Assembly: GCF_014805625.2 (NCBI RefSeq)
Contig: NW_024003726.1
Coordinates: 2,012,904-2,076,903 of the forward strand
Source: Glossina fuscipes
Lineage: Eukaryota; Arthropoda; Insecta; Diptera; Glossinidae
Reading direction: 5' to 3'
DNA length: 64,000 nt
Shown here: positions 10,641 to 21,139 of the stretch, piece by piece
Layout: every line of letters starts with the position of its first letter
How positions within the stretch are numbered: position 1 is the stretch's first letter
Made by a program: the position numbers and the translations under genes
Notes under the pieces: generated by a model
What the model saw: the letters and a program-made list of their open reading frames with translations, nothing else
Database searches by the model: none
What the model was told of the DNA's origin: nothing

Positions 10641-11400
10641 GCCTTTACTGCGTACGGTACGCAATACTTCTGTTTTAAAGAGTGACTTACTTTTTTTTAT
10701 TTTGTACTTTTTGCTGTTCCACCCAATTCTTTCTGTTGGCTTGAAAATTGGGGACTCTTGGATCCATTTCTCTGCTTATATTTGGTGTTGCTTGGCACAC
10801 TTTTTCTCCTTTTCCATGTTCAAACCTTGTCTTCGAGTTCGTTGCCGAGATCTGGTTTTCTGCTTCCATGTGCTGTTGTACTACATTCATTAAGCTTCCT
10901 TTTTGGCTTAATTTCCGTTGTTTCCTTCGCCTAGAAACTTCTCCATCTTTTGCGTTTTGGTCCTATTTTTTATCTACAATGAGTTGGTTTTCTATTTCAA
11001 ATTTTGAAAAGATACAACTTGTCTCCGCTTGCGACCGATTTTCATTCATTCTTTTAGCTTACTATTAGCTGCTAAGGTGTTTTTGTAATTCGGTGGCACA
11101 ATTCTCTGCCTCTTGTAGTTTGATTCATGTTATAATGTTACTCTTTATTTCTCCAAGGTATCGAGCTTATCTTGTAAGGCTTTATTCTTCGTTACTAATT
11201 AGCCCGCAGTATTTTTTAGTTTTTCAATATCATATTTTTTCTCTTTTGCTCTTTAGTAGTGAGGAGAATTTGATTATAAATTCTTCTTCTTTTCCATAAA
11301 GTCGTCAAGTTTGTTATAAGTTTCATTTAGCTGCTTGGTTAAATGATCGTTGTTTCCATTTTCGATTCTAAGACTTGCATCTGATTTTCTATATATTTAA
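10640..11400 (-). pseudogene. Decayed coiled-coil-like reading frame, unidentified
   Basis: Minus-strand frames between 11400 and 10680 give charged, helix-forming segments such as LTKQLNETYNKLDDFME, DIEKLKN and NKALQDKLDTLEK, interrupted by stops. The open piece 10687-10890 reads VQQHMEAENQISATNSKTRF and is followed by lysine-rich sequence. The composition suits a structural protein or a retrotransposon gag with a coiled coil, but no zinc knuckle or homology-bearing motif is visible. The plus-strand frames over the same region (10702-10893, 10748-11068) look like antisense shadows, being rich in Phe, Leu and Cys. Confidence 0.35.
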
Positions 11401-12115
11401 AGTGTTCGTACCCATCACCGAAGGATGGGGTATTTTCTTTTTGTCATAATGTTTACAACAGGCAAGTGGAAGCTTCAAGGACCCTACAAAGTATGCATAT
11501 TCATGATTTACATGATATTCCGAATTGATTAAGCAATGTCTATCCGTCTGTGTCTGTATGCTGTGTGTAATTTACACTCTCCTTGCCGGAAAAATGAAAG
11601 CATCGACTACAAATTTGGCAAAAACATTAGAAGTTCCTGCATGCAAGTTGGTATTGATGATGGGCTAAATCAGTCGGAGGACAAGCCCACAGCACCACCT
11701 CTGTGTTTCAAACGAGATGAAGCTCTTTACTAATAATCTGTAGAAAATAAATGGACACAAATTGGAACGGACGATGCTTTAGCATTTGTGCAAAAAAATG
11801 GAAAAAATTTACCACGCCTACGCAATATTATGGTGTATCGAAATTGAATTATTTTTTTAATACATTTATAACGCACAGAACCAAGCTTCAAAAACCCCAT
11901 TAAGGATAGAAATTTTTGGACAGTTTCAAATCTTGAATGCACTTAAACATGTCCGCTTGTTCTTCTATCCATTTGTCTGTCTACGCTTCTTTGTAGAATT
12001 CGTGGTAAACATTGAAAATGATGATATCCTCTACAAATTTGCAAAAGAATGTAAAATTAACATAAGGGCACGACTACAACGCCCACATGCTTCTACGACA
12101 AAAAAGCAGGAAAAT
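11400..12115. repeat. Two diverged copies of a fly-type interspersed repeat
   Basis: 11425-11720 holds, in order, GGGGTATTTTCTTTTTGTCA, GACCCTACAAAGTATGCATAT, TGTCTATCCGTCTGTGTCTG and CTACAAATTTGGCAAAAACA. A second, more diverged copy with related blocks is at 11895-12110 (CCCCATTAAGGATAGAA, ATGTCCGCTTGTTCTTC, CTACAAATTTGCAAAAGA, CACGACTACAACGCCCACA). From memory, repeats with a 'GACCCTATAAAGTATAT ... CATGTCCGTCTGTC' pattern are common in fly genomes; the family name is not certain. No open frame spans it. Confidence 0.5.
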
Positions 12116-12640
12116 TTTGTTCTTTTATTTCTTTTGTGTTTTTTTGGAGTAAAGATTCGGTCCCGATCAATTTTAATTTTCTTATATGTCGTTTTTTTTC
12201 GTTGTTTTGGTAGCTTCTTTCTTCTGCACTACGCAATAATGTTTACCTGATTTCACATTTTTTACGAAGTTCTTTAAAGGTTTCAACTACATCAACAGCA
12301 CAATTAATATTCATTTTTAATTCTATTTGTTGGATTACTATATTCCATCAATTATACCCATACCAGTAGTCCTATTAATATGAAGGGAATATTCATGAAT
12401 TTTCTAATATATGACTTCCCGACAATTCTCGGTTTATTTCTACATTGGTAAGATTTGTATTGAGTACATCTAGCAAAACGTAGGTGGCCGTCAGTTGATG
12501 TATGCAAATTTATTATTACATTCAATAACAGTTGTGTTGCTTCTAGTATGTCATAACGCGCCTCTGCACATTTTTGTTGTTCAGATATATTGCACATGTT
12601 TGTGCGGTGATCAAATGTTTTAAACCGTATTTTCATCGAT
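12116..12640. other. Unassigned stretch
   Basis: The minus frame 12352-12636 (94 codons) has scattered cysteines but no pattern I recognise. Plus-strand sequence is T-rich. Confidence 0.4.
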
Positions 12641-12980
12641 AGTTATTTGGAAATTATTTTGCCAACCAGAGCAAACACATTAAATAGGACTCCAGTACCA
12701 CATAGCATACCACATCCTGCTATTGTAGCGACGACCGACTACCAAACCGAAGCACTTGTGGAACTCTATAACAGCTGCCTAAGGCAAGAAACATTGCCAA
12801 GGGTACGGGCATGTCTACAATTGGTTTAAACCAAATAAACCGCTGCTCCCTTTGATACCGCAGGAAAAATTTGAGAAGGGCTAAAATGTGAGCATTGATT
12901 GCTAGCTACAATCAAGGGCTATCCGATATGCAATTTTGGCGTCGGCCGTAGACGATAGCCAAGAAGTGGTCTTCATAGCA
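12640..12980 (+). mobile_element. R1-like LINE RT fragment
   Basis: The frame 12647-12829 ends with LVELYNSCLRQETLPRV, the segment that precedes the first RT motif in R1-clade ORF2. It is followed in shifted frames by FDTAGKI and LSDMQF, then AVDDSQEVV, which match the order 'DTAGK', 'LS-RQFGFR' and the post-motif helix of R1-type RTs. Stops and frameshifts separate the blocks. The region from about 12985 onward is instead explained by a mariner on the other strand, so the junction lies near 12980. Confidence 0.55.
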
Positions 12981-12984
12981 GGCG

Positions 12985-13600
12985 CATCAATCGGAAGTCT
13001 GAACAAGTGGTAATCAGAAAGCGCAATGTATGGTCTGGGTCTGGCAGAAAGTCCCTTTCGAGCTGCAACAGTCTACTCTTGACTTAAGGTTTGTCATGCA
13101 AAAGGATAACTTTACGTCTGTTAATCGGTATAGCTGGTCTTTTTTGCAACAATACGTCGTTGAATTTTCCTAACTGACATCTGTAGACATCTGCAGTAAC
13201 AGTTTCATTCGATTTTAACAGCTTGTAATACACTACGCCTTCCCGATTCCACCATATGGTCACCAAAAATTTATGATTATAAACGTTTTGCTTTGCTGTC
13301 AATGTGGACAGCTCTCCTGGACTAACCCATGACTATTGTCATAGCAGACCCGCTTTTAAAGGCCAGTTACTATACGTCACCGAAAGCTCTTCTCCTTTTG
13401 CCTAGCAATGAAACCGTGATGGTGAAACGGTTTATATTTCTTTGATCTTTAAGTTTCTTTGGGGTCACCATGCTTTGTCACTGACATCTAAATCACCACT
13501 TTTGGAAAGTTGAAATTAAAACCGAAAATTGGGGTATGGTGGAGCAGTATCATTGTCAGCTTCTAAAAGTGTTTGATGGGGTTCGGAAACAGTTTTGCAG
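12985..13600 (-). mobile_element. Decayed mariner transposase
   Basis: Read on the minus strand: SKSGDLDVSDK (about 13530-13500), then MTAKQNVYNHKFLVTIWWN with REGVVYYKLL (13302-13200), INRRKVILLHDKP (about 13125-13085), then PDPDHTLR and DYHLF (about 13045-12995). These match the mariner order of the linker after the second helix-turn-helix, the WWD(x)G block, the second catalytic aspartate ('H-D') and the third ('SPDLAPSDY') by family knowledge. The WWD aspartate is Asn here. The N-terminal DNA-binding part is partly missing and the frame is closed by stops. No terminal inverted repeats were found at either end. Confidence 0.75.
13084..13302 (-). pseudogene. Mariner transposase catalytic fragment
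   Basis: 72 codons: KFLVTIWWNREGVVYYKLL near the start, ETVTADVYRCQL in the middle and RRKVILLHD at the end. Mariner transposase cuts at the element ends and pastes it at TA dinucleotides using a D,D34D triad; here the middle aspartate (HD) is present, and the block after it (normally N-A-R-P-H) reads KP followed by a stop. The third aspartate block lies out of frame downstream. Non-functional. Confidence 0.75.
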
Positions 13601-14480
13601 ATTAGCGTTTGTATACTTTGAACAACTCGATAGTACTAAATGAAAAGTTGTTTTATGTAATGGACGGTTGAATTAGTCGAATTTAGTTGTTATGTACTCT
13701 GATATTTCGCACTACTTTATCGTTTTGATCAGAGATGTCGCTGACTAAAATACATGCAAGCACCTATTAGTTATGTTAGACGATAAAAACGCATTCAATT
13801 GAGCAAAATAGTAGCACATTATGGCTTAAGTTAACCAGCGTCAAACTAAATTTAAGATATAATGGGTGACTTTTTCCAAGGTATAACCTTCTGCTATAAA
13901 ACAGAGAACAGTGACAAGCTGTATAAAGTAAGTGGCGGCTTATCTGATTTTACCACTAAGGAAGCCATTAACTATCTTGGAGTAATGAATATTACAACAT
14001 CAAAAACAACGAACGTAGGCGTACTTGTAAGAAGCCCAAAGAAGAACCGAGAAGACGACTATCGTTGAAGCGGGAAAATAAGCAACGCCATACCCAAGCC
14101 CTATATGATGCAAGTCAATAGACGTCGAGTTCTACAGTAGGGATTTCAAGTGCACAAACCGTTTATGCGCGATAATGGTATGCAGCTCTTTTCGCCCAAC
14201 AGCCGAGGATGCTTGGTTATTGCTACAATAATTTCAGTTCATCTTTTAGATAAAAGAAAGATGTATGAAGAAATGAAAGCAAAATGTTTCATCCAAATAT
14301 TGGATGCTAGGCGAATGGCAACACGGTTGGGTTTGTGCGTTTTTTGGTTGACAAATTTTTTTTGTGACGTTTTTTGGAAATATTTGGTGATTATTTACTT
14401 CTGTACATTTTCCTATTGTGTTCGTTGTATATATCAATAAATAATACTATGCACATAACCTAATATAATCTATCTGCTGA
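13601..14480. other. Unassigned; two unrecognised plus-strand frames
   Basis: 13862-14068 (68 codons, rich in Thr and Lys, with KEAINYLGVMNITTSKTTN) and 14150-14440 (96 codons, becoming hydrophobic and Phe/Cys-rich after residue 60). Neither shows a motif I know. They could be parts of a decayed gag or ORF1. Confidence 0.3.
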
Positions 14481-15925
14481 TTGTGATTGAACGGAGACAT
14501 AGAAAGCGTTAAAGTTCTACTATTCAGAGAAACAGTAATAGGAAGAAATGCATTCACATCAACCACGAAAATAACAGCAATAATTAGAGCTTGTATTGAA
14601 GTTGGTATGAATTCATCATTTACTGCGATCGCCAGCGGGAATATGTATTGTGGACGTCGTAATTGTAAAACTAAAACTAGCAAAGAATCATATTTAAATT
14701 GCCAGTATTGTAAGAAAGCTTTGCATCATTGACGTGCCGACATAAATGGACGTACCTTTTATGCGATTATGGATGAAACTAAATGCTTATTTTGGTCGTG
14801 GGTATACAAATGAAAACCGATTAACCTGCGCAAGCTGCTTTTACAGAAAACTAAAATTTTAAAGCCTTTTAGGAAACTAACCAAGCTGCTTAATGGTTCG
14901 CGTATTGCTTTTGACGGACGTGAATGCTTGGGTGATATTTCAGCGCAATTTAATTAGGAGACAACGAATCTTGTTGGCGTGGGCAGCTCTACCACAGATC
15001 ACACAGTGGTTTGAGAAGACACCACCCTTGCTTAGTAGCCAAGCACCAGCAGCTACTATTACAGCGTCCTTCTCTCGTCTACTGAGTTCTGATGTTTATT
15101 TGACTGTCTCAGCCACACTCAACTATATTGATCCTGCCAATGCTGCCATGGATTTATCGAACATTGTGACTTTGGTTTGCGCGTAACACGTGCCTGATTA
15201 GGCATTGAATGAGTACTCTTCACCTGAAATATCCGATATTACTGTTACCTAATATAGAGATTAATGATTCGGGTTGTTCGTCTGTTATCGTTAGTTCTTG
15301 TAGTGCCAAGTCTCTTCCGTCGGCGGTGAAAAAGAGTCAAAACAGTGACAAGTAGGAGCACACACCAACATCGAGTCTTGTGGTGATTGGTACGGTACAT
15401 AGTATACTTCATTTATTTTCGGTTGTACCTACTCGCCATGTAATATTTTTTTTTTTGAGCTAGAGCTTAGACCGGACATAACTTTCGGTGATCTGAGGAA
15501 TATTGGCACTTAAAACTTTCTTCTACTGAACTGAGAAACATCGCATCATTTAAAATGCTTTTACCGGGTAATCTTTATAATATTATATTGGAAAAAGAAT
15601 TTTGGCCTGCAGGGATTTGTGCGAGAGTTTGTCTCGTGAAAGACACAGCTATGCTCCACTGACATATTCTTGGTCGAAAAAGTAAATTTTTCCATTACCA
15701 TTCTATGTCAAAATATCCGTGGTCTGAATTCAAAATTATCTTCCTTGTTAGATAACGCTTCTAATAGCGAATACCATATCATTGCACGTACGGAGACAGC
15801 ATCTGCAATGTAGAGGTTTTTACGCTAACTATAATGTCTACAGAAAAGATTAAGTTAATAATAGAGGTTTTCGAGTGGTTATTGCGGTATGGAATGCGCT
15901 TCTTATTTGCTTGTACCTTCAAATT
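14480..15925 (+). mobile_element. LINE family C relative: decayed ORF1 and start of ORF2 endonuclease
   Basis: Frame 14487-14732 contains CGRRNCKTK...LNCQYCKKALHH, a Cys/His pattern like the PHD-type finger in many LINE ORF1 proteins. Around 15430-15660 shifted frames give PTRHVIF, PDITFGDLRN and LEKEFWPAGI, which parallel RKAIFVSRLAP and LLNKPLWLVGS of ORF1 at 57343-57651. Then 15685-15800 reads ITILCQNIRGLNSKLSSLLD and ends in RTET, the start of an APE-type endonuclease; 15828-15895 reads NVYRKD and VVIAVWNALL, parallel to QVFRKD and GVLIAI at 57827-57880. The copy has many stops and stops resembling family C beyond about 15925. Confidence 0.6.
14487..14732 (+). pseudogene. Putative LINE ORF1 zinc-finger segment
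   Basis: 81 codons. Residues near 55-81 read MYCGRRNC, then LNCQYCKKALHH, spacing Cys-x4-Cys ... Cys-x2-Cys ... His-His as in a C4HC-type finger, which in LINE ORF1 proteins is thought to bind nucleic acid or partner protein. The assignment leans on its position 0.7 kb upstream of an ORF1 C-terminal block and an endonuclease start. A different Cys-rich gene cannot be excluded. Confidence 0.4.
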
Positions 15926-17100
15926 GAAATAATGTGGAATTGTACTGCGTTTATGCCGGTCCATTCTGCTCAATATTGGTATTGACTTTAGTCACTCCTT
16001 GCATAAGCACAGTGTGTTCACTTTTAAAGCCTATGGATCTGACTTTTTTGTTACGTGATTTTAGTGATGATCTTGCTTATATTACATCTATTCATTTTCA
16101 AATTCTTTATGATGAACTGTTTGAGAAAATATATAACCTTTGTTTATTTCGACTTAGTCAATTTTTTAATTTTATAAGATGCTTTGCTGCAATACTAAAA
16201 CCTTAGGCAATCTGCTTCTTAATTTTATTTTTAATGCTTAAATAGCACCGTTTAACTTTTCCTAATTCATACAATTATATATGAATACATTGCATTGTCA
16301 ATGCTTTGTTTCTGTACGTTTTATTAATCATAAATGTATGTATTCCCTGCTTTCTTAAAAACATTCGCTTTAGTTTTTGTAATTTATATGTGCCCATTGA
16401 AATTCCTTTATAACATACTCTGAATTGTTAACAGACATGCACTAATGCTAATACATCTTTATACCTAGAAACATGCGTAAGCATGTTTTTGTTCCTATAT
16501 ACACACAAAATTATTAACATACCTAAATTTATTCTTGCCTACCTGCTTAAGGATGCAAATACAAATTTTGAATGATTCTTATGCTTATTCCTATCTGGTT
16601 GCATTTATAATTGTTGTTCCTTGCATTATCATACATATAACAATTTATCTCCACATTGCTAAAATTAGTTTCCTCTATTCATGCATACACACATTTCCTT
16701 TCTGGAAACTTCTATAACACACATCTATACACATATAATAATACACTTTCGTTTTCTCATTGTTAAAACCGGTTTGCTTCACTGATACGTTTGATGTGTC
16801 TAACATCAATATGAAGCATGAACATAATGAAATGTAGTTATTATTGTTACGCGATATTGAAAGAGACAAAGCAAGTTTTTCCACTCAACAATCATATTTA
16901 TTTTGTATACATAGGATGAGCTCAACTCTCATTGAGAATGGGCATACATTGATCTCACTGAAAAATTTGCACCGTTCCTAAATTTACACTTGCAGCGTAA
17001 GCAATCGGCGTATTTTTATACAAGCTAATTCACACATTATAACACATAATATGATAACATGTGTATCAGCTCGTAACAGGCATGAAAATAGATATAAGTA
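15926..17100. other. Unassigned AT-rich stretch
   Basis: The 90-codon plus frame at 15934-16206 is Phe/Leu-rich with no motif. The rest is AT-rich with scattered CACACAT-like tracts. Confidence 0.4.
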
Positions 17101-17128
17101 AAATGGTAACTGTACAGTCATAGTGCTG

Positions 17129-17141
17129 GCAGTTATAAAAG
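17129..17141 (+). promoter_or_regulatory. TATA promoter-like core, repeated elsewhere
   Basis: GCAGTTATAAAAGAGC begins at 17129, differing at one base from the core at 28571 in a solo LTR. TATAAAAG is at 17134-17141. No GTAAGT follows at the same spacing. It is probably a scrap of an LTR. Confidence 0.35.
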
Positions 17142-17630
17142 AGCGATGCACGGTACACGCTGACATTTAGTTGAGTTACGGCAGCCAAAGAGGCATGATC
17201 GTAGCTGCTGTCCCTGAATGAAGTTTTGGGTGAATAGACGTAAGAGAATTGACGAAAGAAGTGTTGAGAGACGAATAACTGGGCCTACTGGCCCATAAGG
17301 TTCGCTGTCGTAACTTAAAGCGCCTTCTTGAAGAATCATCATTAAAAAAACTGCGAATCGCGAAATGAAGTAAAATCCAGCAAAAGGCTTTTTTCCGTCC
17401 TTACCGAGTCGTCTTACAAACCTCAATTTCTTCAATATTTTCGAGAGTTAATGCACAATAAGCATTTATAACAAAAAATACACAGGTCCAAGTATTTTTA
17501 TTTTAAGAATGTCCTAGGAACGGATCTTTTTGAGGGCATTGAGAAGGACTGTTTCAATTTGAAGTGCCATCTTCTTGATCTGTTATTTTTTAATAGTACA
17601 ATTTTATTAGACCTTCATTTTAATCCGATC
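17142..17630. other. Unassigned stretch downstream of the TATA-like core
   Basis: A 100-codon minus frame at 17133-17435 shows no motif; nothing else recognised. Confidence 0.35.
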
Positions 17631-17639
17631 GTATTCTAG

Positions 17640-17995
17640 CCGCATAATCTTATAGTGGGAATGTGGTTAACAGTGTGCCGCCATGTATTGCGCGTTTTTG
17701 TAATGGTCAACTTCGCGCTCTCTTAACTATTGCGCTTAATAATTACCCAAGGAAAGGAAAATTACTTTTCGAAGTTCTGGGACAAATTTTGCTTTTTATC
17801 ACTGAGTAAATGTAGTCCTAGAAATCTTATAACCTCCTCAACTGTTTGAGCATTGATTGCCAGGCAGTTTCCACCGCCTATTCGAGTACTTATTTCGTAA
17901 TCACGAAATCGAGACTTGTAGAGCGTTCCAGGGTTATTGGACGAGAAAACAACAAATGTAACTTTCTCCTATATAGGTTAACCCGCCCTTCCTTT
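17640..17995 (-). mobile_element. LINE RT C-terminal scrap
   Basis: On the minus strand, 17975-17800 reads EKVTFVVFS, NCLAINAQTVEEVIRFLGLHL, a pattern (K-x-x-F-V-x-F-S ... V-x-x-x-x-FLG-x-x-L) typical of the RT region just before the thumb in Jockey- and I-type LINEs. Sequence further down to 17640 is decayed. There is no nucleotide match to other LINE copies here, so the family is open. Confidence 0.4.
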
Positions 17996-18059
17996 GACTG
18001 ACTTAGTGAGATCGTAAAATTTTGGGCGTACTGAATGTGTCTTTTTTGACGAAATAATT

Positions 18060-18290
18060 AATGTTACATAGATGTGCCTCAAGGTAACCATCTTGCTAAA
18101 CCTCTTTTTTGTTGCTTATTAGTTATCACCGGCAATGTCAAAATGCTTCATTTATGTAACTTGGAGAATGATATAGTAGCCCAAAAAAGAAACTATCTCA
18201 TTAAGTTATCTGGTTGGTGTGAAGATATCCAATGTTTTTAAAATTGAATAAGTGAAAAAAATTAATATTCTGTAGGTCTATACTGATACC
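18060..18290 (+). mobile_element. LINE RT scrap with VPQG motif
   Basis: The plus strand reads VPQGNHLAKPLFCCLLVI at about 18071-18124, the RT motif B region of LINEs ('G-V-P-Q-G-S-x-L-x-P-x-L-F'), and then LSGWCEDIQCF at about 18204-18236, which fits the helix after the YADD block. The YADD block itself is missing, implying a deletion of roughly 100 bp. The family is not determined. Confidence 0.5.
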
Positions 18291-18631
18291 CACTTTTATC
18301 GTTTGTGTGGTGTTTCCTCATCTATGACAAATCATATCAATGGCGTAATTTTTGTTGCTGCACCAGGCCAATTCCCTCTTGAATTGGTTTGGAAGTTTGT
18401 CAACTTAACATAATTGTCTACAACTTTCACATTTATAGATCTATTTAAATAAAATGAATGATGTTAGTCTTTTGACTACTCCTTATTGCATATTAGTAAA
18501 TCGATTCCGATTTGTGTATTTAGCAATTATTTCTTTTTGTTTTTAAGAATTTAACTCTTTTAAACAAAGTCATTTGCTGAAACTGTCGCTTATTTATAGT
18601 TTTAGTATTTATCTAATCTATACAATATACT

Positions 18632-18755
18632 TTGGTTGTTCTAAGTCAGTATTGTAGCTTAGAGTCGCATTTATAAGAGAAAACTGAAAAAGAGAAGCTG
18701 TTAATTGAGAACAAAATAAATTCCGCACAAAAGTATTTGCTTGCAAACAGCTGAG
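18632..18755. repeat. 124-bp module shared with 52870-52985
   Basis: TTGGTTGTTCTAAGTCAGTA ... TTTATAAGAGAAAAC ... AACAAAATAAA ... CAAACAGCTG matches TTGGTTGTTCTGAGTTAGTA ... TTTATAAGAGAAAAC ... CAAACAGCTG at 52870-52985 in the same order. The second copy lies upstream of an I-type LINE ORF1, so the module may be a LINE 5' end or an unrelated repeat. Confidence 0.6.
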
Positions 18756-19370
18756 TTAAAACACAAAAGTAGAAAAACATCATCAACATACAAAAACAAA
18801 ATTTATTCACCAAAAGGTTTGAGTTACCTGCGAAATAAAAATGACAAAAGCGAAAATTTTCTCTTTGAAGATTTTTGCAGAATTTTTTTTGAGTAAGTCA
18901 TATTGCTTATTGGCTTATTTCAATTAATTTCAACAAACTAAAAAAAAAATTGAGTTTATGAAAGGTAAGTAATATATTATGCAATGTAAATAAATAATCG
19001 TTTAGTGTTAACCAATGTATAAGTATTAAAGAGAATGCTTCGACACATTATTATATACAATTTGATGGAAGTGGATTGAACCGCTCGATAGAGACTTGTT
19101 GTGAGGCGGAGAAGGGTTATGCGGAATGCTCGTAATACTGTCTCACATTATCTGAAAATGTGAAAATTCTTCAGATATATTTATGATACATAAATATATT
19201 TACTTATATGGTTGCATGCAGATTTCTGCAAAAGTTTCGAAAGCGATCCGGCTTTTTCTTAAAAAACTTAAATAACATATATAAAGTTTTGCAATATTTC
19301 TATAATATCAACTAAGGTATTTGATAATTTCAATAAATATTAAATGTGTAAATAATATTAATGCATATTA
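18756..19370. other. Unassigned AT-rich stretch
   Basis: No motif or repeat recognised apart from A-rich tracts. Confidence 0.45.
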
Positions 19371-19373
19371 AAT

Positions 19374-19465
19374 GTCTCCGAAGTTTTATCCCCGGTTTCG
19401 AAATTATTTTTGTAACTTGCTCTTTTCAAATGATCCCAAACTGTCATGACAAACGAACGAAAGGA
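19374..19465 (-). mobile_element. Mariner fragment, helix-turn-helix region
   Basis: Minus strand reads TVWDHLKRASYKNNFET, parallel to TVWKHLKRAAYKTKLEF at 23190-23240. The LKR block is the recognition helix of the second helix-turn-helix in mariner transposases. The nucleotide match (CTTTTCAAATG, TCCAAACTGT blocks) shows that both fragments come from one family. Only about 90 bp is preserved. Confidence 0.5.
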
Positions 19466-21130
19466 CTTACAAGAAATATGTATACGTTAAGAATTTTTCT
19501 TGTGAGTATTACAATCGGAGAAATGTGTGTTGGGTAGATTTATCTTCTAATGACTGGTATAAAAATTACGCAAAGTGCTCAATAGCCCCTCTCGAAATAA
19601 AATGTTTACATCACATATAAGTGATTTGTTGGTTGCATCTTCTTCCAAACTCTTACTAAATATTTTCACAACTTGTCGTCTTCAAGCTACATTTCGTAGA
19701 AATGTAGAAAAATTATTCGCAAAAAGGATCATCTTTGATTATCGACGGAATAAAGCTTTCTATTTACTAGAAAATAGAAACCTTACGTTTGTTTTGAATT
19801 GGATTTTAGACTTCCCGCAATCAAATAATCAATTAGAGGCCACAAAACATATTCTTAAACCAAAGTAAGGTATTTAAAAATTTTATACCTTTTTTTCTGT
19901 TCTTCTTCTGTAGGCTTTCGGCCCCCGTAAGCATCTATCGCATAAATTTAATCCATGCCTGTTAATTAAGAGATGTTTTGGAGCTTTTTATCCCAATTAT
20001 CGTTGCAACAGAAGACGACATAGAACCTAATTTGTCGGCAAATACTTCGAGGAATTGTCTGTTGCGGCGATGGTTATCAGTATATCACGTCCATCTTCGA
20101 ATTTCTTATCGTATCAAGATTTTCGTCGTCAGTTGTAAATATCGCTTGCACTAAACTGGGAAGTGTGTTTAGACGAAGAGATGGACAAATGAATATTAAT
20201 CAATAATTTCTCTTTCTAATCAAGAACGTCAGCAGATCCGTTCTGTCGTTTCTTGCCGTCTACCAGTAATTCCTGCACATTTCGTGTGGCCATACCGCTC
20301 ATATAACCCACTCGTTAAAATCCGGTCTGCCACTGGGCCATTCCGTAATAGAATACTCTTGCGCATACTTCGTCAACAAGGCACACAATGTACGCCGCGT
20401 GAAGTTGTTAGAAAGCCACTAGTGTACAAACCTAGAACCGCCAATAAGATAGTCTAAATACCAATAAAAACTTACAATAATGGATAGGGGCGCGAGACTT
20501 GGCTATAATAAAGTATGAAGTGGGCGATGAATGAGTTTTCGGTTCCGTTTTTTGTTCGGGCAAGTTTTTATTGCGGTAGCTGAATGATACAATTCATTTT
20601 TTCGGAGGGCGTTATGGAAGTTCTGCGGTTAAGCTAAAATACAAACCATAACTATTATTCAATGGAAATTGTCTTTGCTTTAAATATGGTTATAAAATTT
20701 ATGCAATCTATACATTAACGAAAGAAAATGGCAGGATCATTCTGGCAAAATTTTGACATATTATATGTGTGATATATATTGTGATTTTTAACATAAAGAT
20801 ATATAAAATTTTCTTTCTTGTGTATAAGCTTTCACATGTTTTGGCAGTATCAGTATTTCGTCAGAAAAATACAAAGACAAAATCCATGCATCTTTTGACG
20901 ACTGCGTCACTTTGGTGGCGATCTGTTTGCCTAAATTTCTCAACTCACTAGTGAAAGGAATTTGCGATTAACGGTTTATCTTTTATTCGCTTTTGTTTTT
21001 TTTTTTGTAATCCTTTGATTTAATTTGTGTAACGTTAAAGCTGCATTCATTGTTTTTGACTTTAAATCCAATAACATCAAAAGGATTGTCACAAATTATG
21101 ATCATTAGAAGAGTAATATTCTCATCATTT
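19466..21130. other. Unassigned stretch with two unrecognised open frames
   Basis: 19575-19868 (97 codons: basic, with RRNVEKLFAKRIIFDYRRNKAF) is followed by more coding-like sequence to about 19920. 20226-20453 is stop-free for 76 codons without a start, Arg- and Pro-rich (RLPVIPAHFVWPYRSYNPLV; RILRQQGTQCTPREVVRK). Codon content looks protein-like in both, but I recognise neither. They may be gag or capsid relics. The rest is AT-rich. Confidence 0.3.
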
Positions 21131-21139
21131 AATTTGAAA

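Noticed and set aside
12860..13080. Continuation of the R1-like RT past 12980 on the plus strand
   Set aside because: The minus strand here gives ordered mariner catalytic blocks that explain the sequence better.
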